NCBI GenBank assembly: GCA_016235345.1
Contig: JACRLG010000007.1
Span: 1 to 64,000, forward strand
Source of the DNA: Deltaproteobacteria bacterium
Lineage (GTDB): Bacteria > Desulfobacterota > Desulfobacteria > Desulfobacterales > Desulfatibacillaceae
DNA: 64,000 bases
Reading direction: 5' to 3'
Both the position numbers and the translations under genes were made by a program. This document shows positions 46,118 to 55,880 of this stretch, in pieces. The notes under the pieces were generated by a model that worked only from the letters and a program-made list of their open reading frames with translations, was not told the DNA's origin and made no database searches. Positions within the stretch are counted from its first letter, which is position 1; each line of letters begins with the position of its first letter.

Positions 46118-48097
46118 TTATCCTTTTATCGGTGGGCCTTCGGGTATCATCCCGGCGGGGCGTTTCACCGGCTGCGGGCCGTAATTCAAAATCGCATCCA
46201 TTGCTTTTTGGATTTCGCCCTCATGGCCGCCTTTCCGGGCCTTGTGGAGATTGCGGCCAAGGGCGACGGCAACGGAGCGCGGAAGTTTTTTGAGGGCCAT
46301 TTCGGTGCGGGCCTCCTTCTGGCTTCGCTCGTAGCCCTTTTCATCGTCGGGTATGACGTCGGGCTGGTGTCCGGCCTTGCCGGTGGGTTTTGCGGAAGGC
46401 GGGGGCGTATCCGCGCCGCGCCCGTAATAGTCGGCGCTCAATTGCTCTGCGGGGATGAATCCAAGCCTGAATTTGTTGTAGCCGCCCTGGTAGCCGCTTC
46501 TTTCAACATCGTCCAGGGCTCCCCAGGCTTTTCGGGCGTCGGACTCCCATCCGCTTACGCGCTTTTCTATCGTTCCGTTGAAATAGGGCGATGCCTTGAA
46601 AGCGGCCTGCACCGAGGCCGCGCTAAGGGGAGCCGTCCCAGCGCTCGGAAAAAGCGCTTTGAACTGCGCCGCCGCCTTGGGTCCGAACCCGTATTCTTTG
46701 ATCCAGCCGTCAAGGGTTGCGGATTTCGGATGTTTGCCAGAAGCCGCGCCGCCGCCATCACCGGCAGGCCGCAAACTTGCCCGGTAGGCGTCGTTTTTCC
46801 GTGTTTGGGCGGCCTGATAGGAAATCACGTCCATCTGGTCTTTTTTGGACTGCGCCCGTTCCTTTTCGCGCTGTGCGACGGCGCGGGCCTCCTTGGCCCG
46901 GTCCCGGACCTCATTCACCACCTCGCCCCATTCTTTGGCGTCCGGCACGTAGTCCAGGTTCGGATATCTTGATCTGATTGCGGCCTGTTCATCCTTGGTA
47001 AGCCCGCCTTCCGAAAGCCGCTGCTTCACTGGCTTTCTTGTGCGTCCGTCCTCGATCTGGGCTCCGATTGCCGTTGAAACGTCAATGGCCTCGGCCCGGA
47101 TAACGAGCTTGCCGGTGTCGCCCTTGTAATGGGCAAGGAACTTTTCCTTTGCTTCGGGCGTAAGCAGACTCGCCCAATACTCCACGGTGCGGGTTTCGCG
47201 GTTGCTGCCCGGCAGGTCCCGCAGGCGCTTGACCTCATCACTCACCCGGTTGATGTTGACGTCTATCGTTCCGAGGCTGTCCGGTCCCCAACCGTTGGCC
47301 ACGGCCTGGGAGCGCAAATCGTAAAGAAGGTCCAGGCGCTTTTGCTCGAAAGGAAGAGGGTCCGCCGCGTAAGCCTTGCGCTTGGCCGTAGCTTCGGCCA
47401 GCCTTGCCTTGGCTTTCTGAACCCCAGGAGAAATGTTGTCGGCATTGGAGGAAAGGCGAGGGTCATTGCCGGTGGGGTCATTCGCGCCGGGCAGCGAAAA
47501 AGCGGCGGCAATGCTGCGCGGATCGTTGGCCCCCACACCTTGGGAAGCCGGATCATTGCCGCCGGGAGCGCCACCCGGAGCGTTTGCTCCGGGGCTGCGG
47601 GCCTCTTCGGACTCGGCGGCAGAAAGCCCGGCAACGGCCTTTGCGTGATCGTCTTCCAGCTTGCGGCCCACGTTGGTCTTGCCCGCCATTATGGCCGCAA
47701 GCCTCGGCCCGAATCGCAACATGTCCCGGTTACTTACGAACTGCCGGTCCTTGCCGGTGGGGTTCCTGTACTTCCACCGCTTTGTTTTGGGGTCGAAATC
47801 GGCCTGCATGACTTCGGAAAAATCGCCCAAAAAGTCAGTGGCCGCGTGAGCCTGATCCAACGGATCATCACCCCAAAGCCTCCCCGAAAAAGCCTGATTA
47901 TCCATCTGAAGCTCTGCAAGCTCGGCATCGAGCTTTGGCCGCTGGTACTTGTCGAAAAGGGCGGCCTCGGTTTCGATCTGCGCCTTTTTTAGCCCAAGCT
48001 CGGCCCGCTCGTTTTGCGCCCGGCCAAGGCCCGCCACGCCTTGCGTAATGGTATCGGCCAGGGAGGCATAAGCCCGGCCCACGTCCCAATCAGCCAT
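46118..48097 (-). CDS. Internal virion-like protein
   Basis: 659 residues starting MADWDVGRAYASLADTITQG, with an N-terminal coiled coil (LGLKKAQIETEAALFDKYQR, PKLDAELAELQM) and a middle with repeated small residues and ND (GGNDPASQGVGANDPRSIAA). The end is basic (RNLHKARKGGHEGEIQKAMD). Position between tail-like proteins and the polyvalent gene fits an ejected internal-virion component of podoviruses. No named family. Confidence 0.65.
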   Translation of the reverse strand: MADWDVGRAYASLADTITQGVAGLGRAQNERAELGLKKAQIETEAALFDKYQRPKLDAELAELQMDNQAFSGRLWGDDPLDQAHAATDFLGDFSEVMQADFDPKTKRWKYRNPTGKDRQFVSNRDMLRFGPRLAAIMAGKTNVGRKLEDDHAKAVAGLSAAESEEARSPGANAPGGAPGGNDPASQGVGANDPRSIAAAFSLPGANDPTGNDPRLSSNADNISPGVQKAKARLAEATAKRKAYAADPLPFEQKRLDLLYDLRSQAVANGWGPDSLGTIDVNINRVSDEVKRLRDLPGSNRETRTVEYWASLLTPEAKEKFLAHYKGDTGKLVIRAEAIDVSTAIGAQIEDGRTRKPVKQRLSEGGLTKDEQAAIRSRYPNLDYVPDAKEWGEVVNEVRDRAKEARAVAQREKERAQSKKDQMDVISYQAAQTRKNDAYRASLRPAGDGGGAASGKHPKSATLDGWIKEYGFGPKAAAQFKALFPSAGTAPLSAASVQAAFKASPYFNGTIEKRVSGWESDARKAWGALDDVERSGYQGGYNKFRLGFIPAEQLSADYYGRGADTPPPSAKPTGKAGHQPDVIPDDEKGYERSQKEARTEMALKKLPRSVAVALGRNLHKARKGGHEGEIQKAMDAILNYGPQPVKRPAGMIPEGPPIKG

Positions 48098-48129
48098 TTT
48101 AAGCCCTTCCTAAGCGCCTGCCCAAAAAC

Positions 48130-48219
48130 GCGAACTGCTGTGTTGCGCTTCAAAGCCAATTCCGCCACGTACCTTCAGTACGCTTGCTCATTGGCTTCTC
48201 GCGCGCCTTGCATTTCATC
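48130..48219 (-). repeat. Dispersed palindromic repeat, copy A
   Basis: This 90-nt segment matches 56916-57005 in inverted orientation, with about nine mismatches. The core AAGCCAAT...GCGTAC-TGAAG-GTACGT...ATTGGCTT is an imperfect palindrome able to form a long hairpin. It sits in the 163-nt gap just after the stop of the 48261-49454 gene. Confidence 0.85.
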
Positions 48220-48260
48220 GTTTTTATCCAGGCTGCGTATCCGAATTATTGAACGTGCCA

Positions 48261-49454
48261 TTAGAGCGCCGACCGCACCTGATCCAAAAGCGAAGTATTG
48301 GAAGCCGCCGCGTCGCCATTGCCGTTCATTTTGCCCACCAAGGCCGAAAACTGCGCATCGACGTCGGTGTAGTTGGTGCGGGGAAGTGACACGCCGAAAA
48401 CTGTGTTGAAATAGGTTTTGGGCTCAACCGCCGTTGGGTTTGCGTCCCAAAAGGACGTGGCTTGCGCGTTCGCGGGCTTGTAGCTCGTGGACTTGTTCCA
48501 GTCCGGGCTTCCGTTCCTGCCTCCGGTCATGCCGAACATGTCCCGCACGTCGTTCGTGGCCAATCCAAGCTGCTTGCCTATGGCTTTGCCTTCCTCGATG
48601 TAGGAAGTAAAATCAGTGGGCAGGCTGTCGTAGTCAAAAAAGGTGTAGTCGCCCTTGTTGGTGGTGCCGGTCTTACGGTTGGCCGAATACACCGAGTTGT
48701 AATCCGGCGCGTCCGGGACTTCATACCCAAGCTCCCTGGCCTTGGCCCATCCGTTTTGAGCGGTTGACCAGTCCTCCTTTAAAACATCGCTTCGATACGC
48801 CTTGTCCCAGGGCGAGTCGTCGTTGCCGAAAAGGGCGTCATTCACAACGTCCATGCCGGTCTGGACCGGGTTTGCAAGCAGATTCCCGGCACCATAAGCA
48901 AGCGCCCCGGCAATCCCGGTTGTACCCAAGACGCCAAGGGCCGACGCTGGCATACCAAAGGCCGTTGCTGGAACAGCAGATGCGATGCTTGGAGCAGCAG
49001 CGGCAATCACGGGTTCAGCCACTGCGTGGGTGGGCGCTATAAGCGCCTCAGCAGCCGCAGGGACAGCGGCGGTGACGGGGGCGGTTGCGGTTGCGGCCCA
49101 TTTGGCGGCGAGCGAAGGAAAGATTTTCGCCAGGACAGCCTTGCCAGCGCCGATCAATGGAGTTGTAAGCCCCAACTGGTGAGCGCCCAAAACGCCGGAG
49201 ACGCCAAGGCCAAGCTGGCCTATGGTTTCCTGGTTTGAGGCGCTCTCACGGTTTGCGGCAAGCTCATCTGCGGCGTTTTGCTTTTCGAGCGCGATCCTCT
49301 GCCGTTCAAGCTCAAGTTCCGCCTTGGCCGTGTCATCGGCGGCCTTGTAGGCGTAAAGCTCTCTTAGGGAAGGCGCAGCGGCTTCGATTTCGGCGGCGGC
49401 GCTTGGATAGAGCTTTTTCCGGTAAACCGCGCCCATCTGACTCGTGTTAGCCAT
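48261..49454 (-). CDS. Tail/internal virion protein with hydrophobic Ala-rich core
   Basis: 397 residues. Helical N-terminus (ELERQRIALEKQNAADELAA), then an Ala/Pro-rich hydrophobic middle (LGVSGVLGAHQLGLTTPLIG, TATAPVTAAVPAAAEALIAP) like proteins that cross the host membrane during DNA ejection, and a polar C-terminus. Overlaps the upstream gene by 8 nt. Function inferred from position. Confidence 0.6.
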   Translation of the reverse strand: MANTSQMGAVYRKKLYPSAAAEIEAAAPSLRELYAYKAADDTAKAELELERQRIALEKQNAADELAANRESASNQETIGQLGLGVSGVLGAHQLGLTTPLIGAGKAVLAKIFPSLAAKWAATATAPVTAAVPAAAEALIAPTHAVAEPVIAAAAPSIASAVPATAFGMPASALGVLGTTGIAGALAYGAGNLLANPVQTGMDVVNDALFGNDDSPWDKAYRSDVLKEDWSTAQNGWAKARELGYEVPDAPDYNSVYSANRKTGTTNKGDYTFFDYDSLPTDFTSYIEEGKAIGKQLGLATNDVRDMFGMTGGRNGSPDWNKSTSYKPANAQATSFWDANPTAVEPKTYFNTVFGVSLPRTNYTDVDAQFSALVGKMNGNGDAAASNTSLLDQVRSAL

Positions 49455-49890
49455 TGCCCACCCCCACGCCGTAGGAGTTTCCCCGCTTCTTTATGTAATC
49501 GCTCAACTCATCCAGTTGATCCTTTGTCCGCCCGTCCTCTCGCAGCCTTGCCAGTCCCATGAGCCCGGAAATTCCCACCTGTGCGGCCCCAAGCCCTGCG
49601 GTTTTGCCTGCCTGATCCTCACGAAACGATTTTAAGGCCCCGGCCTCCCAAACCTTGTTTGCAAGGGCCTGTTTTTGAAGGCCAAGCCCTGTTGCGGCGT
49701 TTTTCTCCTTGGAGGCCGTGGCGAAATCCTGTGTCATGTTTTTGGCGGCCAGCCCGGCGAGACCCGCGTCAATTCCCGCCGTGCTCACCATGGGCGCGTT
49801 CTGAGGAGACTTGGCGATCATCCTTGCAACAGCCCTTTGGTACTGAGGGGTTTTCTTCAGGGCTTCGAGGTATGCGGATTGGGCGCTCAT
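49447..49890 (-). CDS. Small virion-associated protein
   Basis: 147 residues. Helical with a glycine-rich middle (MSAQSAYLEALKKTPQYQRA, GLGAAQVGISGLMGLARLRE). It overlaps the large LamG gene end by 4 nt and the next gene start by 8 nt, so it is cotranscribed with tail proteins. Resembles short internal-virion proteins next to ejection machinery; no firm family. Confidence 0.55.
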   Translation of the reverse strand: MSAQSAYLEALKKTPQYQRAVARMIAKSPQNAPMVSTAGIDAGLAGLAAKNMTQDFATASKEKNAATGLGLQKQALANKVWEAGALKSFREDQAGKTAGLGAAQVGISGLMGLARLREDGRTKDQLDELSDYIKKRGNSYGVGVGNG

Positions 49891-52800
49891 GAGTCCTCCC
49901 GTTCAACCTTGTATTCGAGGCCAAGGCCCTCAAGCCAAAGGCCGGGAGCGGAGGCCGAAGTTACAGCCGCAATCCTGAACCGTACGGCCCAACCTTGTGC
50001 GTTGATGGAAACCGTCTTGCGGAAAAGCCTTCCAGCGCCCGCGTTGAGTGCAACAGTCCCAAGGCTCGTAAAGGCGTCCCCGCAATCGGGAGCGACCCCC
50101 AGGGCCGCGTTTGCGGGCTCGCTCAAAAGATGGCCCCAGAGCCGGAATTTGCTCACAAGCGCCCGGTTCCAGGCACCTGCAAGCAGCAAGTCGCCGGTCT
50201 CAAGCTCGCAGGTGATGGCGGTTCCATCCCAGGTTGGGCCGTGTTCCAGGCGCAGAACGTGGCCGTATCGTCTGCCGCCGTAAACGAATCTCACGCCGCC
50301 TCTGCTTGAAACCGGCACGGCGCAGACCGGGAAATTGCCTTCTCCGGGGTTTTTGGCGAACCATGCTCGCTTTTTGAGATCGAAAACGGCCCAGAAGTCG
50401 GGCTCGGTTGAATCATTAAGGGGTAACAGAAGGTTCAACTCGCCGTGGGCCGAATCGTAGAACATCACGGCGCAGTCCAAATCGTCCGGGTTCACGAAAT
50501 CCGAGGAATCCTCGTCAAAGAAGCGCTCAAGCCCGCCCAGGGGCGTCAGCACCGCGCCGTCGAAAACAACAGGACCGGAAGCTGAAAGCCAGAAGGCCAC
50601 GTTCCGGCCCAGGCCCTGGTTGACCTCGAAACCCATCTCGGCGGCGCACAGGGCCTTTGCGGACACGCAGCCGATGGAGCCCGAAACAAGGCGCACCGCG
50701 AAATCATCCGGGTTGCTGCCGGTTAAAATGAAGGTTTCGGTTTTTTTGAGGCCAAGCCAGAAGGAGTGAACATCGTTCCCAAAGCGGTTGAACATCTCGA
50801 TCCCGGCCACAAGGGGCTCGTTGCCACCGAAGTAAAGGGCCTGTTTGCCGCCATCGGAGGAAAGCTCGCCGTTGTTGACTTCGGGAGCAGACGGCGCTGA
50901 ATAATCCACGCGCCCGCCTTCGCCGCCTTCAGAGTAGCCGCAAAGAAGCAGGCGTCCGCCGTAAGCTGATGGAAAATCGCAGGCTCTTGGAGCTTTCCCG
51001 GCAGGGATGCCGAAGCAGGAGTCAATTTTTACGTCCGCCGATAGCGCCGCCGAAAATGCAATCCTGTAGGCGTAGCCGTTCACTCCGAAAAGGCTTGCGG
51101 GCGATTCCTCGGTCTCGTTCGGCGGGTTCCAGGCCATGACGCCGCTTTGGCCAAGACTCACCCAATTCATTGAGGCTCCAAGCATTGTTCCGTCGCGGGG
51201 CGCTCCAAGGCCCACCCAACCGGCAGGCCCGAGAAAGGAAACCGTGGGCCGCGCTGTGCTTGCGTTGGTGCTGCCCGCGATCATTGAAAACACGAGTCCT
51301 GCCATGCGTTCTTCAAAGATCACGGTCACGTACCCGGATGTGGCCAGGGCGGAAAGGTCCGCCGCGATGGGGTAGAGGGCGCTCGATGCCTCGGCCACTT
51401 CCAGGGTGTAGTCCTTGTCCGCGCTTCCCGTGTAAACGTGAAAGGCAATGGCCGTGCGGTTCACGCCGTCCCAAACATCGCCCAATTTCTGAAAGGGCGC
51501 GTCGAGGGTAAGCCTGCAAATTTCGGCGCTCCCGGCTGAAAGGGAAAACAGGTAGGCATAGAGGAAGAGCCCGCCGAAATTCATGGGCCGAGCCATGCCG
51601 CAGGTTGAGGGGAACGATATTGCGCCCCGGTCAACGGAAAACCCGGATGAACCGTCCGTCACGTCCAAGGCCGCCATGGTGTTGCCGTTCCAGGCGGAGA
51701 CCGCAACCGAGGCCCCGGTTTCGTTGTTGGAAGCGGACAGCAGCGCCCTTGCTCCCTTTATCGGCCTTGTTGAAAAGGCCAGAAAGCTCTTGGAGGGCGT
51801 CATGTACTGGTTTACCGGAAGGGTGAAATCGGCTGTCCAGCGGCAGACGCCCTTGCTCCAACGGAATTCGTCAATCCTGCCGTTGACGTAAAGATACGTT
51901 GATCCGCCGCCTGCGCCGCGCCCGATTTCGAGCGGTGCCGCAAAGTCAGGTATGTTCACGATCCCGCCCGGCCAGACCGCAAACACCGTTTTGCCGTCCA
52001 CGAAAAGATACCACTTGCCCGTGCTGTCCCGACAAAAAGCCAGGTGGTACCAGCGCCCGGTGCTGAAACCCTCGGCAAAATGAGCTGTATTGGCGGAAAG
52101 ATAGGAGCCGTTTCCAATCCAGAAGGTTAGGAAGTTATTGCGCAAAAGAAGTGAAAAGCTGTTCAGCGCATCCACCCGCTGCTCGAAAACAAAGGCCCCG
52201 TTCGGGTATGCGCCCGGAAGCACGTTGAAGTTCACCCAAAAATCAATACTGAAAGGGCCGGTCCCCAAATGCCAGTCGGCGGAATCGGCCATTGAAACGT
52301 AATCGCCAGCGCCGTCCAGGGCGAGGCTTGACGCGCCGAATTTTTTGTCAACGGTGGTGAGCTTCGCGTTGCCGGAAAACGTCACCGGGTGGGCGGAAGC
52401 GGATGAATCCGTTGTGGATGTGGCCCCGTGGGAGCCGTCGAAATGAAGCAAACACTTGGTGTATGCGTCGTTGCCGCCTCCAAGCTGCATTGTGTTGCCG
52501 GTGGTTTTCAGATTGTTGTTCACGGCCTCGGTTACATCAAGCACACCGTTTTCACGGTTTTCGTAAGGGAGCGCCGTTATGGTGACAGCGGCCCCGGCGG
52601 ACTCGGTGACGATAACGTCCTCAAGAACGGCAAGGGTTTTGTTGCCGGTCCCGGAGATTGAAAGCACGGTCACGGTGTTGTTGTTGGACGCGCTCCCGGA
52701 AATCGTGATTCGCACACCGGGCCGAAATCCAGCCGCCCAAAAATCCACCGTTGCCGATGCTATTGTGTCGCCGCTTGATGCAAAGCTGATGTCCGATGCG

Positions 52801-53162
52801 GTGACCGTTACGTCCGTCAGAAGAAAGCAGGCCGCAACCTTCATGTCCGGCCCATTCCAGATACAGATTTCCCTGCCGTTGGCGTAAATTGCGCTTCCGT
52901 CCGGGCCTGTTGAGAAAGCGCCGCTTGTGGCTTCCTCGTCGTCCTCCCAGAGGACTTCGGCCTCAAACTCGCCTGTCGCGGGCGGTTCGGCCCGGTTCTC
53001 GAACACCCGGCCACGGCCCAGGGCGTCTTTTGCCCGGACAAGCAAGAAGGATGAATCTTCCGGCTGGGAGCGGATTTGAACCCCGCAATCGGGGACAAGC
53101 GCACCAAGCAGAAGGTTTTCGATGTCGCCCGTGACTCCCGTACCGGGAGCCGGATTTGACAC
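49887..53162 (-). CDS. Tail protein with LamG/concanavalin-like domain
   Basis: 1091 residues, GTG start directly abutting the upstream stop (TGAGTG). A LamG-type jelly roll lies near residues 235-450 (CLLHFDGSHGATSTTDSSAS, ALDGAGDYVSMADSADWHLG, WYHLAFCRDSTGKWYLFVDG). Other parts have beta-rich repeats (TVTASDISFASSGDTIASAT). Such domains bind carbohydrate and occur in phage tail or adhesion proteins. Placement after adaptor genes fits a tail nozzle/fibre component. Confidence 0.8.
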   Translation of the reverse strand: MSNPAPGTGVTGDIENLLLGALVPDCGVQIRSQPEDSSFLLVRAKDALGRGRVFENRAEPPATGEFEAEVLWEDDEEATSGAFSTGPDGSAIYANGREICIWNGPDMKVAACFLLTDVTVTASDISFASSGDTIASATVDFWAAGFRPGVRITISGSASNNNTVTVLSISGTGNKTLAVLEDVIVTESAGAAVTITALPYENRENGVLDVTEAVNNNLKTTGNTMQLGGGNDAYTKCLLHFDGSHGATSTTDSSASAHPVTFSGNAKLTTVDKKFGASSLALDGAGDYVSMADSADWHLGTGPFSIDFWVNFNVLPGAYPNGAFVFEQRVDALNSFSLLLRNNFLTFWIGNGSYLSANTAHFAEGFSTGRWYHLAFCRDSTGKWYLFVDGKTVFAVWPGGIVNIPDFAAPLEIGRGAGGGSTYLYVNGRIDEFRWSKGVCRWTADFTLPVNQYMTPSKSFLAFSTRPIKGARALLSASNNETGASVAVSAWNGNTMAALDVTDGSSGFSVDRGAISFPSTCGMARPMNFGGLFLYAYLFSLSAGSAEICRLTLDAPFQKLGDVWDGVNRTAIAFHVYTGSADKDYTLEVAEASSALYPIAADLSALATSGYVTVIFEERMAGLVFSMIAGSTNASTARPTVSFLGPAGWVGLGAPRDGTMLGASMNWVSLGQSGVMAWNPPNETEESPASLFGVNGYAYRIAFSAALSADVKIDSCFGIPAGKAPRACDFPSAYGGRLLLCGYSEGGEGGRVDYSAPSAPEVNNGELSSDGGKQALYFGGNEPLVAGIEMFNRFGNDVHSFWLGLKKTETFILTGSNPDDFAVRLVSGSIGCVSAKALCAAEMGFEVNQGLGRNVAFWLSASGPVVFDGAVLTPLGGLERFFDEDSSDFVNPDDLDCAVMFYDSAHGELNLLLPLNDSTEPDFWAVFDLKKRAWFAKNPGEGNFPVCAVPVSSRGGVRFVYGGRRYGHVLRLEHGPTWDGTAITCELETGDLLLAGAWNRALVSKFRLWGHLLSEPANAALGVAPDCGDAFTSLGTVALNAGAGRLFRKTVSINAQGWAVRFRIAAVTSASAPGLWLEGLGLEYKVEREDS

Positions 53163-53936
53163 TCAGCCGCCATCGTCGGAGGCCACAACCAGATACCGGA
53201 AGCTGACGGGCTCTTCCAGAACGTCGGAGAACTCCGGCACCTGCCCGGCGAAGGGGACCGAGTAGCCGGAGTCCGTGAAGATGCTCACCGTGACCCTGCC
53301 GTAATCGCCGTAGGTTGCGTCAAAGCGGATACGGATGTAGTAGCGCACGCCCAGGTCAAGCTCGATTGCTCCGCCCGCGCCACCGTCCGGGTGCAGAAAG
53401 GTGAGGGCGATCTTGCGGCCATAGCCCCAGGAGGTCATATTGATAAGTGTCGCGTCGAGGGCGAGGTAGTCCTCGTGATCGGTGTATCGAAGCTGATCGT
53501 TGGTCTTGCCGGTCGAGTTCACCAGGGTCCAGAGGCAAAGCCCGCCGTGGCTCAGGTCAACGTCCGCGCCGTCGGTGATGCAAAACGAAAACTTGTGCTC
53601 AAAGCTCCCAGCAAAGTACCCGGCCCCGAAGTCCCTTGTTACGGCCACGGCCTCAAGGGCGAAAAGGCCAGTGAACGCGATGGAGTTTTGGCTCACGGAT
53701 AAGCGGTTGTTGGCTGTGTCGGTCTCGGAGTAATCGGCGGCGAAATCCTCAGTGCCCGTTGAAAGGGGCTGGGAGTTGATCCGGCTGAACCCGGAAACAG
53801 CCTTCAAACCCCCACCCGGCGCGTATCGCAGGTTCACAAGCTCCCGGTAGTTCTGCGGCCCGATGCGGGAAGCGTCCACCGAGGCGGCCCACGCGCCGTT
53901 AAAGTCAATTTCCATTCTTTTGGGCTCGTAGGCCAT
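53163..53936 (-). CDS. Phage neck/tail protein
   Basis: 257 residues. Start MEIDFNGAWAASVDASRIGP follows a standard leader and fits proteins named for head-tail or tail structures in podovirus-like prophages: QNYRELVNLRYAPGGGLKAV is typical of a tail-nozzle or stopper protein. Beta-rich throughout (YYIRIRFDATYGDYGRVTVS). It is joined without a gap to the LamG tail gene. Probable structural role. Confidence 0.6.
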   Translation of the reverse strand: MAYEPKRMEIDFNGAWAASVDASRIGPQNYRELVNLRYAPGGGLKAVSGFSRINSQPLSTGTEDFAADYSETDTANNRLSVSQNSIAFTGLFALEAVAVTRDFGAGYFAGSFEHKFSFCITDGADVDLSHGGLCLWTLVNSTGKTNDQLRYTDHEDYLALDATLINMTSWGYGRKIALTFLHPDGGAGGAIELDLGVRYYIRIRFDATYGDYGRVTVSIFTDSGYSVPFAGQVPEFSDVLEEPVSFRYLVVASDDGG

Positions 53937-53961
53937 CGGAACACCTCTTTCGGGACTCGAA

Positions 53962-54165
53962 TCAGAAAACAGATTCCTGCATTTTCAGCCGATAAATGCC
54001 CCTGGGGAGGCGCTCAACTTTGCCGTCCGCGATAAGGCGGTCCAAAATCGCCTTAGCGCCCTGATTGGTCCTGCACAGCATGTGACCCACCATGTCGAGC
54101 CTTGACGGCCCCTGGCCGGAAAGCCCGTTCAGCACAACCTGTTTCAATTCCTCGATCTCATCCAT
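53962..54165 (-). CDS. Small winged-helix-like protein
   Basis: 67 residues from ATG 54165 with AGAAGG upstream; a longer frame to 54408 overlaps the adaptor gene and is rejected. Sequence DMVGHMLCRTNQGAKAILDR, LIADGKVERLPRGIYRL is a winged-helix pattern (FaeA-like). Regulatory protein inside a structural operon; role unknown. Confidence 0.65.
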   Translation of the reverse strand: MDEIEELKQVVLNGLSGQGPSRLDMVGHMLCRTNQGAKAILDRLIADGKVERLPRGIYRLKMQESVF

Positions 54166-54175
54166 GCCGCACCTT

Positions 54176-55102
54176 CTAAAGCCTTGTGGGATATGGGTTT
54201 TGAGCCAGCGCCATGCGTCCCATTCGTTTCCTGGCTTCCCTGATTTCAAGTTCATAGGTCTTGTGCCAGTAGTCGGCCCCGGCCATTTCCTTTTTCGTGT
54301 CCATAAAAAGCGCCGCCGCCTTGAGGCAGATCGCCGGACAGTGTTCGTCCGGGATTCTCCACGTCCTGTAATCCGCGAAAACAGGTTCGGGTTTCGCCAC
54401 GTAGTCAATCTGAAACGTGTCTCCGGCGTTTAACGAAGGAGCCCACAAGTAAAGCTCGTGGGTTGCGGCTGGCATAAGAACAGCCGCGTCGTTTGCGGCC
54501 CACTGGTTGACCGCACCACCGAAAAGGGCGGTTACAAGGTACGTTTCGTTGGCGTCCTCGTCGGAAAGGACATCCAGTACAACACCTTTGGAGCCGTCCG
54601 TGGTGTTGGCGACAAAATCGCGCGGATGCAAAAGCGGGGCAAAATCGGCGGAGTTCAAAACAAGGGTGCATTCCCCATTCGCAGCCGCCCCGGAAACCTT
54701 GGCGCTCCCGGTCCTTGGCGTGGGGGCTTCGGACCGGGAACGGATGGTGAAGGCAATTGGCGTTTCCTCGGCCTCGGTCCTGTCGGCCAGCCGGATTTTT
54801 TCGTAGCTCGTGAGCACGGGCCATGAAACATCGCCGCCCGCCGTCTCGTATCTGGCGAACAGGCGGCGATTGCCCATGGTTCTTTCGTAGGGCTCGATGT
54901 AATCCGGGGACAGCGCATAGGTTTGCCGACTGGCCACGGTGGTTATTGAAACGCTGGAGGTCAGAATCCGGGTGCGGCGGCAAAAATCCAGGGCCGCCTC
55001 GTCCAGGTACTGGTAGGCTTTCTTGAGCGGGCAGTACGCCTCGCTCACTCCGGCCTCGTTCAAGGCATCCAGCATTCTTTGAACCGCCGCCGCTCCGTGC
55101 AT
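54176..55102 (-). CDS. Head-tail adaptor-like protein
   Basis: 308 residues. Start HGAAAVQRMLDALNEAGVSE, then YLDEAALDFCRRTRILTSS and TYALSPDYIEPYERTMGNRR; the end VFADYRTWRIPDEHCPAICL, KAAALFMDTKKEMAGADYWH is typical of phage adaptor (gp-type, podovirus) proteins. Its start follows the stop of the zinc-ribbon gene by one base. It should join portal to tail. Confidence 0.72.
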   Translation of the reverse strand: MHGAAAVQRMLDALNEAGVSEAYCPLKKAYQYLDEAALDFCRRTRILTSSVSITTVASRQTYALSPDYIEPYERTMGNRRLFARYETAGGDVSWPVLTSYEKIRLADRTEAEETPIAFTIRSRSEAPTPRTGSAKVSGAAANGECTLVLNSADFAPLLHPRDFVANTTDGSKGVVLDVLSDEDANETYLVTALFGGAVNQWAANDAAVLMPAATHELYLWAPSLNAGDTFQIDYVAKPEPVFADYRTWRIPDEHCPAICLKAAALFMDTKKEMAGADYWHKTYELEIREARKRMGRMALAQNPYPTRL

Positions 55103-55103
55103 G

Positions 55104-55271
55104 TCAGGCCCCGCGTTCCGTCAGGTTCACCGGCTCTTCCGGCTCTTTGGCTGCCCGGTCATAAAGGTTCGCGCCGCAATGGGGGCAGACCGTCAAATCC
55201 TGGTACATCCGGTCATCCTCAAGGGAGAGCTTCCCGCAACGGGGGCAGCGCCTTAAGTCGCCATAAGCCAT
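55104..55271 (-). CDS. 55-residue zinc-ribbon protein
   Basis: A short gene from ATG 55271 to TGA 55104-55106. It has two CxxC pairs, CPRC near residue 9 and CPHC near residue 33, that should bind zinc as a rubredoxin-like ribbon, followed by an acidic tail. It is tightly packed between virion genes, 12 nt after the previous stop and 1 nt before the next start. Confidence 0.7.
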   Translation of the reverse strand: MAYGDLRRCPRCGKLSLEDDRMYQDLTVCPHCGANLYDRAAKEPEEPVNLTERGA

Positions 55272-55283
55272 GATGAAAAGTCC

Positions 55284-55874
55284 TTAGAAATCAGCTTCCT
55301 CGTCATCCGCCGGTTTTTCTCCGGCAACGCCTGGCCTTGCTTCGATGTCGCCCGCAACGGCCACTGACTCCACCGGCGCGGGCGTTTCAAGTGCAAGATC
55401 GCTTCTGCGATAGCGAAATTCCTTGAAGAGAATTTCATCGCAGCTTCCCCACCAGTCGGGACGCGAGGTGAAGTATTCGCTCCATACGCCCGGACCCTGC
55501 CACTCGCCGTCACCGTCGCGCCGGGATCGGTAATAGGTCGCCGCGTCAAGGTCGGCCTCGGCGAACATTGCCTTGTCGTTGTGGTCGGCGGCTTTCGCGG
55601 CCAGCCGCTTGTTGAGCGCCGCGTAGTATTCCTCGGAAATCCTGCGGCCCTTCATCTGCCACCAGCGGTCCGCCACTTCGCGCTGCCGGGGGTCAGCTAT
55701 AACGTCCAGGTCCTCCCGCCCGCGCACGGGCGCGCCGTTTTTGAACCCGTACTGGCCGTCCGAAAAAAGGAAAATCTGCCCGTTGGAAGCCTGCCAGCTT
55801 CGCACCACGGTCAGCACCTTCTGGCGTTCAACGCCGGTCGACGGGTCTTTTACGGTCACAGTCAATGTCTGCAT
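55284..55874 (-). CDS. Virion-operon hypothetical protein
   Basis: 196 residues. N-terminal beta region (LTVTVKDPSTGVERQKVLTV) then WQMKGRRISEEYYAALNKRL and a Trp-rich stretch (WSEYFTSRPDWWGSCDEILF), ending in an acidic tail (GEKPADDEEADF). No family recognised. In a run of small head-completion genes. Confidence 0.58.
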   Translation of the reverse strand: MQTLTVTVKDPSTGVERQKVLTVVRSWQASNGQIFLFSDGQYGFKNGAPVRGREDLDVIADPRQREVADRWWQMKGRRISEEYYAALNKRLAAKAADHNDKAMFAEADLDAATYYRSRRDGDGEWQGPGVWSEYFTSRPDWWGSCDEILFKEFRYRRSDLALETPAPVESVAVAGDIEARPGVAGEKPADDEEADF

Positions 55875-55880
55875 GGTTGT